A stretch of DNA of 64,000 bases from Bacteroides sp. CAG:545 (GTDB taxonomy: Bacteria; Bacteroidota; Bacteroidia; Bacteroidales; UBA932), in assembly GCA_000432515.1 (NCBI GenBank), contig HF996043.1, positions 20,164-84,163 of the forward strand. The letters are read 5' to 3'. The position numbers and the translations under genes were made by a program. The stretch's first letter is position 1. Every line of letters begins with the position of its first letter. Shown in pieces: positions 33,499 to 43,186 of this stretch. Under the pieces are notes generated by a model. The model did not search any database and had not been told where the DNA came from. It was given only the letters and a program-made list of their open reading frames with translations.

Positions 33499-34878
33499 TT
33501 AGTTGTTCCCTCCCGGCATAAGTGCCTGATAATAAGCTTTGAACTCTGTCCATCTATAGAACGAAGGCGCAGCTTCCGGAAGCGGAAGGGAGGCCTCACG
33601 GCCATTGTACAGCACCTTGACAAGTATGTCGGCACTTCTCTTGCTTCGATAGAATAACAACTGCAAATTGGCTGCCATAGGTATAAAATCGGAGCGCCAA
33701 TAATTCTTCACCTCTTCCGGATCATCCACTACTGCCCCGAAATTGTCAAGTCGCATGAAGCACATCAGCGGAAGCAGGGCCGTGTCATGGGAGAACCTCA
33801 GGCAGAGCTGGCGTTCTCCGGATGCGATATCCGCATCGGCCTGTTCAATGATGGATTCCAGAATGGATGAATTGTTGATGCAGTTCTTGTTGTCCGAGAG
33901 GGGAGTGCGGCCCATGTAGATGTATCCGTTGTAATTCCTGACTTCCCAGATTCCGAAAAGTTCCTCAGTGGTGAAGACATCGGAGAAAGTGTCTTCAGGA
34001 ACGTCCTTCAGGCATCTGACATCACAGACGATGTTTCTCATGTCCGACTCGAATTTCCACATTCCATAAGTGGCTTCGAGGTAGTCAGTATCATTGAAGA
34101 ACTTGGAACAGAATGCCTTGGCGTCGATTTTGTCCGCAGCGAATTTCTTGGCAGACTTCAAGGCCTCTTCAGGAAGAGGTACTTTTACCTTGATCGGGCT
34201 GATGGACTTGTTAGGCTCGAGAATAGGGAAATAGCACCTTCCAGCATCTACGGTGAAAGAGAAATCCTTGTCCAGACCTCTGAGTTCATCCACGAAAGAG
34301 AACATCGTGAGCATCGTGCGCGGTATCGGGGTAGAGAGTATGGAAGCTACCGTGCGGCCTTTGAACACTTGCGGGAAATTCCGGTACATTATACCGGCGA
34401 TACGCCTGAGCTGTTCCTGACCTTTTGGAGTCAGGTCTCCGCCCCTGTGCGCTACGGAAGGGTAGAATTCCTCATATTCTTTCCAAAGCCTCTCGCCTCG
34501 GTCATTGAGCTTTCCTGCATTGTGGGCGTCGAGCAGAACCTTGTGGATCTTCTCATATATGTCATCGGAGAGGGCGAACCTGGCACCGTGTCTTCCGAAA
34601 TAGCTGATATAGAACGGCTTGTATCCGGACGGAGCCGGGCTGATCTGGTGTTCCACGAATGAATACATGCAGTAGTCCGAGCAGAGTCCTGCCGGGTTTT
34701 CCATCAGTTCGGTCCTGGTGTCGTACCGGGTAACCGCCTCTTTTACGCCATATTCCGCCTCGATGGCTTTCCTCCTCTCGAGTCCGGAAACCTCCTGCGC
34801 CAGTCCAGTCATCTGGAATGACAGGCACAATGCGGTGATTGTCAATGTTTTCGCAACAACGTTGCCGGATAGATTCAT
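33499..34878 (-). CDS. Exported histidine acid phosphatase (MINPP-like)
   Basis: A 459-residue protein with a signal peptide (cleavage near MTGLAQ). The catalytic RHGxR motif is YFGRHGAR near residue 95, and the proton-donor motif is FSHDTALLPL near residue 365, giving the HD variant. Relatives in gut Bacteroidota act on inositol phosphates (phytate), so phosphate scavenging from phytate is the likely role. It sits between a 5'-nucleotidase and metX on the same strand, so transcription may be shared. Confidence 0.87.
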   Translation of the reverse strand: MNLSGNVVAKTLTITALCLSFQMTGLAQEVSGLERRKAIEAEYGVKEAVTRYDTRTELMENPAGLCSDYCMYSFVEHQISPAPSGYKPFYISYFGRHGARFALSDDIYEKIHKVLLDAHNAGKLNDRGERLWKEYEEFYPSVAHRGGDLTPKGQEQLRRIAGIMYRNFPQVFKGRTVASILSTPIPRTMLTMFSFVDELRGLDKDFSFTVDAGRCYFPILEPNKSISPIKVKVPLPEEALKSAKKFAADKIDAKAFCSKFFNDTDYLEATYGMWKFESDMRNIVCDVRCLKDVPEDTFSDVFTTEELFGIWEVRNYNGYIYMGRTPLSDNKNCINNSSILESIIEQADADIASGERQLCLRFSHDTALLPLMCFMRLDNFGAVVDDPEEVKNYWRSDFIPMAANLQLLFYRSKRSADILVKVLYNGREASLPLPEAAPSFYRWTEFKAYYQALMPGGNN

Positions 34879-34884
34879 ACTTCT

Positions 34885-36633
34885 TTATTTTCCATATAAT
34901 AGTTCAACGTCCTTTACAATGCCTTCGCTCACGCCTTCAGGCACGAATTTCCACCTTCCGACAAGTTCCTTCTTGCCGGTGACCTCAGGGTCAATGCTTC
35001 CGTTCCTCAGGAAGTATTCGTAGAGGATAGTCCTGAATTCCGGTCCTTTGAACAGCGTGCGTGCTTCGACATCTTCCGCGGAGAGGAGTCCTGCTGCCTT
35101 AAGCAGTCCGCCTGCACCGCTCGCCCTATATGAGGTGATGCCTACAGTGTACATCTTGTCCATATCGAACGCTCTGCCGTCTGCCATACTCAGGATGTTC
35201 ACCCTTTCGCCATACGGCTTGGTGACATCCACAGTATAGTCAATGCCTGCAGCGCTGTCGAAATTGGCCGGACTCTTGGCGAGTTTCCATGCCATCTGGC
35301 CTGTCTTCCAATCCTTTGCCTGTTTGATACGGAGAATGTGGTCCGCATCTGGTCCGCTTACGGTTTCTACCCATAAGTCATAACTCGCCTCAAGGTACTC
35401 TTTTATTTCCTTTCCGGCAAGTTTCAGCACCATCAGTTTGTTCCCGTAAGGGTAAATTGTCTTCAAATCATTGAAAGTGACATCTCCGCCAGGCACTTTT
35501 CCGTCGATGAGGAGAGTTGCCGTCAATGATATGTCCATCGGACAGTAAGTGAGCGCCAGAGCGTGAAGGAAATTCAGATAATCACATTGGCCGGAATAGA
35601 ATTCCCGTGAGACCATTTCCTTCTTCACTGTGCCCAACTTGCTGTTGGAGAATGCTTTGACAGCATTGAACTCATCCTCGAATGCCTCTTCCATCGCCGT
35701 GTCAATATTGTCGTATTTTATGCCGACGGACTTGGCGTCAAGCTCACGACTTACGACTTTGCCGCCCTTGACGAGCAGTTTTATCTCGCCGAGACCCACA
35801 TATTGGCCCGACTTTCCGCAGCCGACAAGCACGATGCTGTCACGTTTGATCACTTTGTTCGAGTGGTCGTGGGCAGTCACGAGGAAATCCACGCCCTTCA
35901 GACTGTTGAGAAGGTCCAGACCCTGTTTCTCGGCATTGTTGCCCTCGCCTTTTCCGATGGCGGTGTGCGCTACCACCACGACCACCTGAGGCTTGTGCTT
36001 CTTGCGGAAAGCGTCCACGTCTTCCTGCACAAGCGGTATGAGCGACTTGAACTCCAGCCCGCTGTAGGCGCTTTTGTCCATCAGTGCAGCATTGTCAGCA
36101 TTGGTATAGCCGAGAATCGCCACCTTCACCCCGTTCTTTTTCACGATGGTGCCGGTCTGGAGATATCTCTTGCCGTTGTCAGTCCGGACCACATTTCCGG
36201 CGAGGAACGGAATACCCTCTTTACGGAACGTCTCCGCAGCCCTGTCATAGACTCCGTGGCCGGCCTCGAAATCGCAATGTCCTGCTGCCACGGCATCGTA
36301 TTTCATATATGCTGCGAGGCGCGGGTAAAGGTACGGGGACAATGTATCGGCATAATCATAGTAGAACGTGGCGTTGCTCCCGAGGAAATTGTCTCCGGCA
36401 TCCACGAGGATGACATTGTCCGCCCCCTTTTCTGTGCGCAACTCATTGATATACTGGCTCTGGGCCAACAGGGAACTTCTCGCGGAGCCGTTCTCGGAAA
36501 ATGGCTTGGAAAACCAGGAGCCGTGGCCGTCTCCGGTAGTTACAAGTGACAGGTTGTACTCTCCGTCTTTCAGAGATGAGCACCCTGCAAGCATAATGGC
36601 GGCCGCTGCCGCAAGAATCAATCTGATATTCAT
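34885..36633 (-). CDS. 5'-nucleotidase / UDP-sugar hydrolase-like lipoprotein
   Basis: A 582-residue lipoprotein (lipobox Cys18, MLAGCS). Residues 28-310 are a calcineurin-type metallophosphatase with DGHGSW, VDAGDN, AGHCDFEAG (in place of the usual GNHEFD), VVVVAHT and TAHDHSN as metal-binding blocks. Residues 340-560 are the 5'-nucleotidase C-terminal domain, with LKTIYPYGN for nucleobase stacking and YRASGAGG. It would hydrolyse extracytoplasmic nucleotides. Both domains are in one polypeptide here. Together with the histidine phosphatase it forms a phosphate-scavenging pair. Confidence 0.88.
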   Translation of the reverse strand: MNIRLILAAAAAIMLAGCSSLKDGEYNLSLVTTGDGHGSWFSKPFSENGSARSSLLAQSQYINELRTEKGADNVILVDAGDNFLGSNATFYYDYADTLSPYLYPRLAAYMKYDAVAAGHCDFEAGHGVYDRAAETFRKEGIPFLAGNVVRTDNGKRYLQTGTIVKKNGVKVAILGYTNADNAALMDKSAYSGLEFKSLIPLVQEDVDAFRKKHKPQVVVVVAHTAIGKGEGNNAEKQGLDLLNSLKGVDFLVTAHDHSNKVIKRDSIVLVGCGKSGQYVGLGEIKLLVKGGKVVSRELDAKSVGIKYDNIDTAMEEAFEDEFNAVKAFSNSKLGTVKKEMVSREFYSGQCDYLNFLHALALTYCPMDISLTATLLIDGKVPGGDVTFNDLKTIYPYGNKLMVLKLAGKEIKEYLEASYDLWVETVSGPDADHILRIKQAKDWKTGQMAWKLAKSPANFDSAAGIDYTVDVTKPYGERVNILSMADGRAFDMDKMYTVGITSYRASGAGGLLKAAGLLSAEDVEARTLFKGPEFRTILYEYFLRNGSIDPEVTGKKELVGRWKFVPEGVSEGIVKDVELLYGK

Positions 36634-36669
36634 AGTCAGTGGTTCAATGTGTTGTGGTTCAGTATGTTA

Positions 36670-39258
36670 TTAAAATTTTTCCAATGCTGCACAGCATCTT
36701 GCATAAATGTATTCGTAATGGGCACGGTCATCTGACGGGGCAGAGGACTTTTTAGCCTGAGCGAGTGATTTTACCTTGTTGAGGAAGGCCACCCGGTAAC
36801 TGTCAGTCTCATCGATCGGGATAATGCTGACCGAAGCCTGGTAAGGTTTGTTGCCCTCTCCGAGGCCATCCTGTTCCCAGCCGCACCAGTCTTCATTGTC
36901 AATGCTGCCTTCTTCCTCTGTCAGCGTTTTGGTCATCGCACCCCTCACTTCCTTTGCGTTCAAGATGAGAATGTCACGCTGGAGTGTCTTCTCCTCGGAA
37001 GTAAGCCTCTTTCCGGCGATGGATGATGCGAAAAGCTCACGATAGAGGTCGTCATAGTAATCCTTGACGGTATAGACGTTCTTCGCACCTGCGACTGCAG
37101 CGGCCCTGACCACGTTTTCAGGGACGGTCGAGGCCAATGTCCTGGCAACCGAAGCGCAGACTTTGTTCGACTGCGGAGTCGAGAGCGGGAAGTTGGATGT
37201 GACTGAAGGCTCATTCAGCCATGCGGAATTCCTGAGCTGGGAAATCACCCATTTCAGTGACGCTTTCTGTACATCTCTATCTACCGGAACGGCAGGCTTC
37301 TGGTTGAAACCTTCCTTGACATAGTTCAGGTAGATGCCGCCGACCTGCGACAGCACATGGCCGATATATCTGTTGTATTGTGCAACCAGCTGTGTATAAA
37401 GGTCTTGTCTGTGAGAGAAGTCAGCATCTTCCGCCCCGATCCATTCGTTCATTTTAGGCAGGATGTATTTGAGGTTGCTGATGCCGTAGCTGCTGGACTT
37501 TATAGGATTGTCTCCGAGGTCCTCGGAACGTGAGCTCGGGTCGTAAACACCATATGCGGCATAGCCCGAAACCTGCTGAGCCCCATAGCGGTACATCGGG
37601 TCGCCGGCTTTCTCGTCCAGGATTTTCTCTGCCTGATGATACTCGTCCCAGATATCCTTGGCGCCGATTACCGGAGTGTAGAGCCATCTGATGGCATATT
37701 TGTCATACACACCCAGACTCGGAGGCACGAGTTTTACGCCCTTGTCGGAAGGCTGGGCGACATAGTTGAACCGCGCATAGTCCATAATGGACGGCGTAGT
37801 GCCGTATTCTGCGGTGAAAGCCTTGTCCCTCAGTGATTCGGTAGGATATGCAGAAGAAGCGCCCATATTGTGCATCAGACCCAATGTGTGCCCGATTTCA
37901 TGGGAGATCACATAAACCAGCGACTCGTCAATGATTTCCTGCGGCATCTTGATGGCTCTGACGCTTTCATCCACCTGTGCGGTCTGGACGAAACGCCAGT
38001 TGTTGATGAGCTTGATGACATCGTTGTACACCAGGACTGAAGCATTGAGGATTTCACCTGTGACAGGGTCAGTCCAGCTCGGTCCTCTTGCATTCATGGT
38101 CGCATCAGGAACATAACGGAGACAGCAGTAGCGCAGATTGTCCGGGTCGAATTCCGGGTCTTCTTCCTGCGTAGGGAAATCCCTTACCTGCATGACATCC
38201 TTCAGCCCGATGGCCTCAAATGCGGCATTCCAGGCGAGCACGCCCTTGCGGATCGGCTCTTTCCAGCTTTCAGGGAAAGTGTCGTCCACGTACCATACGA
38301 TCGGGTTCTTTACCGTGACCGTCTTCCCGCCGAGCAGCCAGGCTGTGGTGTCAGACAGTTCGAGTCTCCATCTGGAGGCCAGGACATAGCCTTTGTAACC
38401 GTCTTCTGCTGAAGAAACATCATATCTCTTGCTGCCCTCGCCCGGACCCACAGGGAATACTCCGACTCTAAGGTCCTGTATTCTTGAAGGCATCGGCTTT
38501 TCCGGAAGCATCAGGAATGAAACCGTGTACTCGATGGAGCCTGAGCCGACTTTACCCTTGAAACCGAGGAAGGATTTGGTGAAGTCCACATTGGCATGAA
38601 CCTTAATGGAAGCATTGTCCTTGAATGACTTGAGCTCTCCGAACCATGTGGTCTTCTCCTCGGTGGACTTGCTGATGGCGAAGTCGGTGCCTTTCGGAGC
38701 GGCGGCATTGACAAGTCCGGTGACGTCGAAGACTACTGAAGAGCTGTCTTTGCCCTGTGCTGAAACGGCGATGCGGCGGAGGATCTTCGGCATGAAGCTG
38801 CGGGAAAGCGCCTCCTGCATATGCGGGTCTGACGTCGATGCGTTAGTGCCCGGCAGGCTCAGCACCACGAGGCTGTCCACGAGGTCAATCTGGAAATACT
38901 GCGGCTTGTTGTACTTGTATCCCACATTGACATAGGCAGGATTGCTTCCTGCTGTGATGGTGCCGCCGACCATAATGCGTCTGCCCATATATTTCTTGGG
39001 CATCTCCATGTAGATTTTGTCCTTGGCAGTACGGTAAAGACTGAATGTCTCGCCTTTTGCTGAAACTTTCACGTCTTTCATCAGTTTGTCATACGGGGAC
39101 ACTTTCTTTTTGGGAGCCGGTTTGCTCTCCTGTGCCACCACTTCTGTCTTGGCCTTTTTCTTCTTCCTGGTCTTTGAAGCAGGCGATGCTGCCGCGCAGG
39201 TGACCGGCACCAGCATAACGGCAGCAAGCATTGGAATAATGATGTTTCTTAATCTCAT
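36670..39258 (-). CDS. Zinc-dependent metalloprotease (metzincin, DUF5117/DUF5118 type)
   Basis: An 862-residue exported protein. After a signal segment and a Lys-rich linker (SKTRKKKKAK) come the DUF5118 and DUF5117 regions, then a metzincin domain with HEIGHTLGLMH (His453, Glu454, His457, His463) and a Met-turn (PSIMDYARF) about 45 residues later. A long C-terminal helical region follows. The zinc site is complete, so it should be active. It is the last member of a five-gene SusC-SusD locus, 8 bases after the PKD-like lipoprotein, which suggests it cleaves proteins or peptides for import. Confidence 0.9.
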   Translation of the reverse strand: MRLRNIIIPMLAAVMLVPVTCAAASPASKTRKKKKAKTEVVAQESKPAPKKKVSPYDKLMKDVKVSAKGETFSLYRTAKDKIYMEMPKKYMGRRIMVGGTITAGSNPAYVNVGYKYNKPQYFQIDLVDSLVVLSLPGTNASTSDPHMQEALSRSFMPKILRRIAVSAQGKDSSSVVFDVTGLVNAAAPKGTDFAISKSTEEKTTWFGELKSFKDNASIKVHANVDFTKSFLGFKGKVGSGSIEYTVSFLMLPEKPMPSRIQDLRVGVFPVGPGEGSKRYDVSSAEDGYKGYVLASRWRLELSDTTAWLLGGKTVTVKNPIVWYVDDTFPESWKEPIRKGVLAWNAAFEAIGLKDVMQVRDFPTQEEDPEFDPDNLRYCCLRYVPDATMNARGPSWTDPVTGEILNASVLVYNDVIKLINNWRFVQTAQVDESVRAIKMPQEIIDESLVYVISHEIGHTLGLMHNMGASSAYPTESLRDKAFTAEYGTTPSIMDYARFNYVAQPSDKGVKLVPPSLGVYDKYAIRWLYTPVIGAKDIWDEYHQAEKILDEKAGDPMYRYGAQQVSGYAAYGVYDPSSRSEDLGDNPIKSSSYGISNLKYILPKMNEWIGAEDADFSHRQDLYTQLVAQYNRYIGHVLSQVGGIYLNYVKEGFNQKPAVPVDRDVQKASLKWVISQLRNSAWLNEPSVTSNFPLSTPQSNKVCASVARTLASTVPENVVRAAAVAGAKNVYTVKDYYDDLYRELFASSIAGKRLTSEEKTLQRDILILNAKEVRGAMTKTLTEEEGSIDNEDWCGWEQDGLGEGNKPYQASVSIIPIDETDSYRVAFLNKVKSLAQAKKSSAPSDDRAHYEYIYARCCAALEKF

Positions 39259-39266
39259 TCGGTAAG

Positions 39267-40805
39267 TTAATTGATTCTGTATTTGTAGATTACGCTTGAG
39301 GGGTCATCGCAGATTCCTTCATAGGAAGCAACCAGGGTATCGTCGGAGTATCTGTAAACATACAGGCTGCCTTTGTGGTCGCCGCTTCTCGAAGGATTGT
39401 AGGTGGCCACATAGAGTCTGTCCTCTCCGTCAGACGCCTTTCTGCCCTTGAAGTTCGTGGCAATGTCCCTGATCTGCTCACCGGCAGGGAGCTTGATGGC
39501 AGGGTTGTTTCCCGGAGCGGAAGTCAGACTCCACCTGTAAATCGCATTGTCATAAGTATAATAGACGTCTGAAGAAACGCGGTTTCCCAAGATCTTGGAG
39601 TGGCTGTCCATCTTCAGGCTCGCAGTGGTGAACGGATATTCGACATCCATCTTTACGCTTTCCCCGTTGATTTTTTCTGTTTTTGTAGCCCATGCGGACA
39701 AGGATGAAGAGGTGACCTTTGTCTTATATGATGTCGGGTCTGACTTGCTGCGGAAAAGCACGTGGATATAAGCATTCGATGAAACCCGCTGCGCACCGGC
39801 ATTGACGATTTCCCAACCCTCCTCTTTATTAGTCCTGATGCCGGCAGACGCGCTTTTCCTTATGCCGATGGTGTTGCTGTCATAGAATAGCGGGTATCTT
39901 GTTGATTTTGCGGTAGTTGCAGTGCCTTTAGTAGTGCCGTCGAAGATCCGGTCGATCTTGAATGGAGCATCGGTTATCTCGCTTATGAAACCGCCGTTCA
40001 TGTCATAGCGGAACAGCCTGCCGTCAGCGGATTTGAAGAAGCATCCGAATGAGGCCTTGTCTTCGGCATATTCCCCGCCGAATTCTTCGCAATATGAGCC
40101 GAAATCTTTCATCTTGGCAGTCATGTACAGCTCGAATGTCTTGCAGTCCATATGGTAGATGGTGCCGTCCTCGTCATTGGTGCCGATCAGAAAACCGGAG
40201 TAGGTGATTTTGCTGTAGGTGTTGTCGCTGATGTAGAGGCTCGTGCCGTTTTTGAGCGTTTTCCCTTCCACGCTGAAGATGTTCGTGAACACCTGCTGCT
40301 CGCCTTTGGCCGACTCTTCTGCCGTCAATGTCTTGACGAAGGTGAGTGAGCCGTTGCCGTCTCCGTCATTGGAAAGAATCGCTACACCCTCATCGTAACC
40401 GGAATTGACATTGAGCGTAAAGTATTTGAATTCAATGCTTTCCCCGTTGTCAACTCTCAGCCTCAGAAGGAAGGAACCGACTTTGGAGAACGTATAGTTG
40501 ATGGTTCTGCTCGTGGAGATTACCTCCATTTTCTCGAACTGGTGCTGTTCCGGCACCGTTCCTGACTTGACCTGACCGTAAGCCCACTGGAAGGTGGTTT
40601 CCTTGCTGCTGACGATGTCCAGGCCATTGTAAACCAGCTCTGTTCCGAGATTTACGTTTATGGTGTCGGAAGTGGCATTGATAGTTATCGGAGCGAGCTC
40701 TTTGTATCCGTGAGGGCTCACTTTGTAGCATCCCTGAAGCATGAATGCCGTCAGGATGCCCGCCAATGCCGATATGTAATATGTTCGTGTCATACTGTTC
40801 TTCAT
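39267..40805 (-). CDS. PKD-like family lipoprotein
   Basis: A 512-residue lipoprotein (lipobox Cys26, LQGCYK). Residues 40-135 form a PKD/Ig-like domain (SKVGSFLLRLRV is the closing strand). The remainder reads as a propeller-like series of repeats (SADGRLFRYDMNG, DNAIYRWSLTSA, EDRLYVATYNP, KGSLYVYRYSD). This matches the PKD-like family found with DUF4843 proteins in Bacteroidota loci. A surface ligand-binding role next to SusCD is inferred. Confidence 0.85.
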   Translation of the reverse strand: MKNSMTRTYYISALAGILTAFMLQGCYKVSPHGYKELAPITINATSDTINVNLGTELVYNGLDIVSSKETTFQWAYGQVKSGTVPEQHQFEKMEVISTSRTINYTFSKVGSFLLRLRVDNGESIEFKYFTLNVNSGYDEGVAILSNDGDGNGSLTFVKTLTAEESAKGEQQVFTNIFSVEGKTLKNGTSLYISDNTYSKITYSGFLIGTNDEDGTIYHMDCKTFELYMTAKMKDFGSYCEEFGGEYAEDKASFGCFFKSADGRLFRYDMNGGFISEITDAPFKIDRIFDGTTKGTATTAKSTRYPLFYDSNTIGIRKSASAGIRTNKEEGWEIVNAGAQRVSSNAYIHVLFRSKSDPTSYKTKVTSSSLSAWATKTEKINGESVKMDVEYPFTTASLKMDSHSKILGNRVSSDVYYTYDNAIYRWSLTSAPGNNPAIKLPAGEQIRDIATNFKGRKASDGEDRLYVATYNPSRSGDHKGSLYVYRYSDDTLVASYEGICDDPSSVIYKYRIN

Positions 40806-40825
40806 TTTAAAAATGTCAGACGGAA

Positions 40826-41740
40826 TCAGTTAAGGAACCCGTAAGTGCCGCTCATCGGGTTGCCCCAACCCTTGCGGGCATTGATATTCACATTTTCGCT
40901 GCCCATGAGCTCGTAATTGGGGTCTTCCGGATGCTCAGCATACCATTTCTCATAGTATTCGTACAGCGGCAGCGCCACGTATTTCGCCCAGGCGGCCATA
41001 TAGGACTTGCGCCAGAACTTCATTGGAGCATCCGGATTGTCCAGATTCTTGCCGTAATTCGTGACCGCATATTCATAGAATGCAGGGCAGGACTCCTCCG
41101 TAGCTTGGAAATACTGAAGCATTCGGCGATATTTCTCAGGATAGAAATTTCCCCAGTCATAGTCCCATCCCGGAGCGGCCTTGGCATTGGCCTTCCACCA
41201 AGGAGGGCAGCTCGGTTCACCGTCCGACACGTAATAGATGAAGTCAGGAGTGAGAATCTTCTGTGTCGCGGAACTGTCTGCAGCGCAAGGTATGAAATTC
41301 TCATTGGCCACCAGACGGAATCTGACTTTCACGAAGGTGTCCTGCATCTCCTTCTGCCTGTGGAAAGTGAGTTTGACATTTCCGCTTACTTTTCCGGCAG
41401 GAATGAACAGCGAATCCAGTTCGAAGTCAATGCCTTCCCTCGCGGTTATGACAGGATAGGTGACTGTGCCGGCAGAGAAAGTCTCGCCCTCGGCAGCCGG
41501 CACGAATTCTATCGCGAAAGCGCGGTCATAAGAGACAGGTCTGCCCATGGTGAACACCTCCTGCGATACGGTGATGTCATTCTCCGGAATCAATGCGAAT
41601 GAATGGGAATGTGTCTGGATGCCCTCCATGAAATAGACCACCGGAGTCTGCTCCGTGTTATACATCAGCCATGTTCCCTTGCAGGAGAACAGAAGCGGGA
41701 GAGCCGCAAGTATCGTAATTGCCTTGTATATTCTGTTCAT
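40826..41740 (-). CDS. DUF4843 family lipoprotein
   Basis: A 304-residue lipoprotein (lipobox Cys20, LLFSCK). The N-terminal half has the DUF4843 pattern, with VYFMEG, VSYDRAFAIEFVPAAEGETF and AREGIDFELDSLFIPAGKVS then strands resembling a Calx-beta fold. The C-terminal third is rich in Trp, Tyr and Pro (WWKANAKAAPGWDYDWGNFY). Function is unknown; members occur directly after susD genes, as here (3-base gap). Confidence 0.87.
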   Translation of the reverse strand: MNRIYKAITILAALPLLFSCKGTWLMYNTEQTPVVYFMEGIQTHSHSFALIPENDITVSQEVFTMGRPVSYDRAFAIEFVPAAEGETFSAGTVTYPVITAREGIDFELDSLFIPAGKVSGNVKLTFHRQKEMQDTFVKVRFRLVANENFIPCAADSSATQKILTPDFIYYVSDGEPSCPPWWKANAKAAPGWDYDWGNFYPEKYRRMLQYFQATEESCPAFYEYAVTNYGKNLDNPDAPMKFWRKSYMAAWAKYVALPLYEYYEKWYAEHPEDPNYELMGSENVNINARKGWGNPMSGTYGFLN

Positions 41741-41743
41741 AAC

Positions 41744-43183
41744 CTAAATCTCCATATCTTTTCTTGATTCATCCTCTTCGTCAGGTATCGGGACAATGTA
41801 GTTTCCCGGTACGCTTCCGCTCAATGTCTGTCCGGCAGCGGTCTTTATGTCTTTTCCGAGTTTCTTCATCTCGAACCAGGTGAAGCCTTCACCATAGAAC
41901 TCCTTCCTGCGTTCATTGAAGAGCATGTCATAGGTGAGTTTGCCCTCTGCTACGGGTTCGAGTCCGCGTGTGGATGTCACTGCATTGAAAAACTCGGCGG
42001 CAAGTCGCGGATTGGAAGTCATATAGAACTCAGCCATAATGTAATACATCTCCGGAAGTCTCAGGACATTGATTCCGACAATCGATTTTCCGGAATAGCC
42101 TGCGCCGTTGGCCACTGACGAGTTTACGGTCTTCTTGAGGCGGTTCTCTGTATTGTCGAACCAGGAATTGATTCTGTAGTCGGCGACATCTCCGGCATTG
42201 TCCTCATAGAGATTCTTCCAGTCGGAAGCGAGTGAGAAAGTGGCGGATGTGCCCGTGATGCCGTAGCGCTTGCTGTTCGTCGATTGGGAACTTTCGGAAT
42301 AGAATCCGAAGATGGTTTCGTTAAGGTCCAATGTCCCGCCGTCGCTTTGGACAAATGTGCTTAACGGCCTGAAAGAGAACTTCTTGCTGTCGATTACCTT
42401 CTGTGCGTAGATGGCAGCGTTGCCGAGATCCCCGCGTGTCCAGTAAACCCTTGCGAGCAGCGCCTGCACTGCATACAGGTTCAGATGAGTGATCCTCGCG
42501 TCGGTGAATCCGTAAGCCGAATTTGTCCTCACTGCGGGAACCAATGAACTGTCTTCCTCCAAGAGGCTTTCCGCTCTGGTGAGTTCCGCTGTTATCAGAT
42601 CGTACACTTCGTCAAGAGATGAATAATCTGTGACCGAAAACGCATATCTGCTTACATAAGGGATGGCTTTGGCTTTCAGGTCTTCAGATGCCCATAACGG
42701 GGCACCGAAATATCTCACCAGGTCGAAATGGATCATTGCCCTGAGCGCCAGCGCTTCACCAAGATACAGTTTGGAGTGCTTGAACTCGTTCTCCCCGCCT
42801 TTCTCTGCGTGCTGGATGATGTTGTTGAGGTGGTTTATCACCGTGTAGGCATTGCTCCAGACCTTTTTTCTGAGTGAAGTAGGGCCGTTGATTTTCCAGT
42901 TTGCGGTCGCCAGGTTGCCGAAAGTGTTGTCTGACAATGCAGTGGTGTTCTGGCTCATCACTTCTGCCATCCACACCAGATTGCCTCCGTAAAGGTCCTC
43001 CTTGGCGGACAACTCGCTGTAAATCCCGTACAGAGCATCTTCATAGCCCTCTGCCGAAGTGAACATGTCATTGTCGAATGTCTCACCTTTAGGATTGACA
43101 TCCAGGAACTTGCTGCATCCGCATACTGACAGGGCGAGCAAGGCCGACATTATATATATTATGCTTCTTTTCATTGCTGTCAA
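41744..43183 (-). CDS. SusD/RagB family nutrient-binding lipoprotein
   Basis: A 479-residue outer-membrane lipoprotein (CGCSKFLDVNPKG start, lipobox Cys23). It has the tetratricopeptide-like SusD core: YEDALYGIYSELS, the WKINGPTSLRKKVWSNAYTV helix, EALALRAMIHFDLVRYFG, and the C-terminal NERRKEFYGEGFTWFEMKKLG. SusD proteins cap the SusC barrel and hand over ligand. The partner SusC gene ends 3 bases upstream. With a zincin in the same locus, peptides are a more likely cargo than glycans. Confidence 0.95.
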   Translation of the reverse strand: MTAMKRSIIYIMSALLALSVCGCSKFLDVNPKGETFDNDMFTSAEGYEDALYGIYSELSAKEDLYGGNLVWMAEVMSQNTTALSDNTFGNLATANWKINGPTSLRKKVWSNAYTVINHLNNIIQHAEKGGENEFKHSKLYLGEALALRAMIHFDLVRYFGAPLWASEDLKAKAIPYVSRYAFSVTDYSSLDEVYDLITAELTRAESLLEEDSSLVPAVRTNSAYGFTDARITHLNLYAVQALLARVYWTRGDLGNAAIYAQKVIDSKKFSFRPLSTFVQSDGGTLDLNETIFGFYSESSQSTNSKRYGITGTSATFSLASDWKNLYEDNAGDVADYRINSWFDNTENRLKKTVNSSVANGAGYSGKSIVGINVLRLPEMYYIMAEFYMTSNPRLAAEFFNAVTSTRGLEPVAEGKLTYDMLFNERRKEFYGEGFTWFEMKKLGKDIKTAAGQTLSGSVPGNYIVPIPDEEDESRKDMEI

Positions 43184-43186
43184 TGT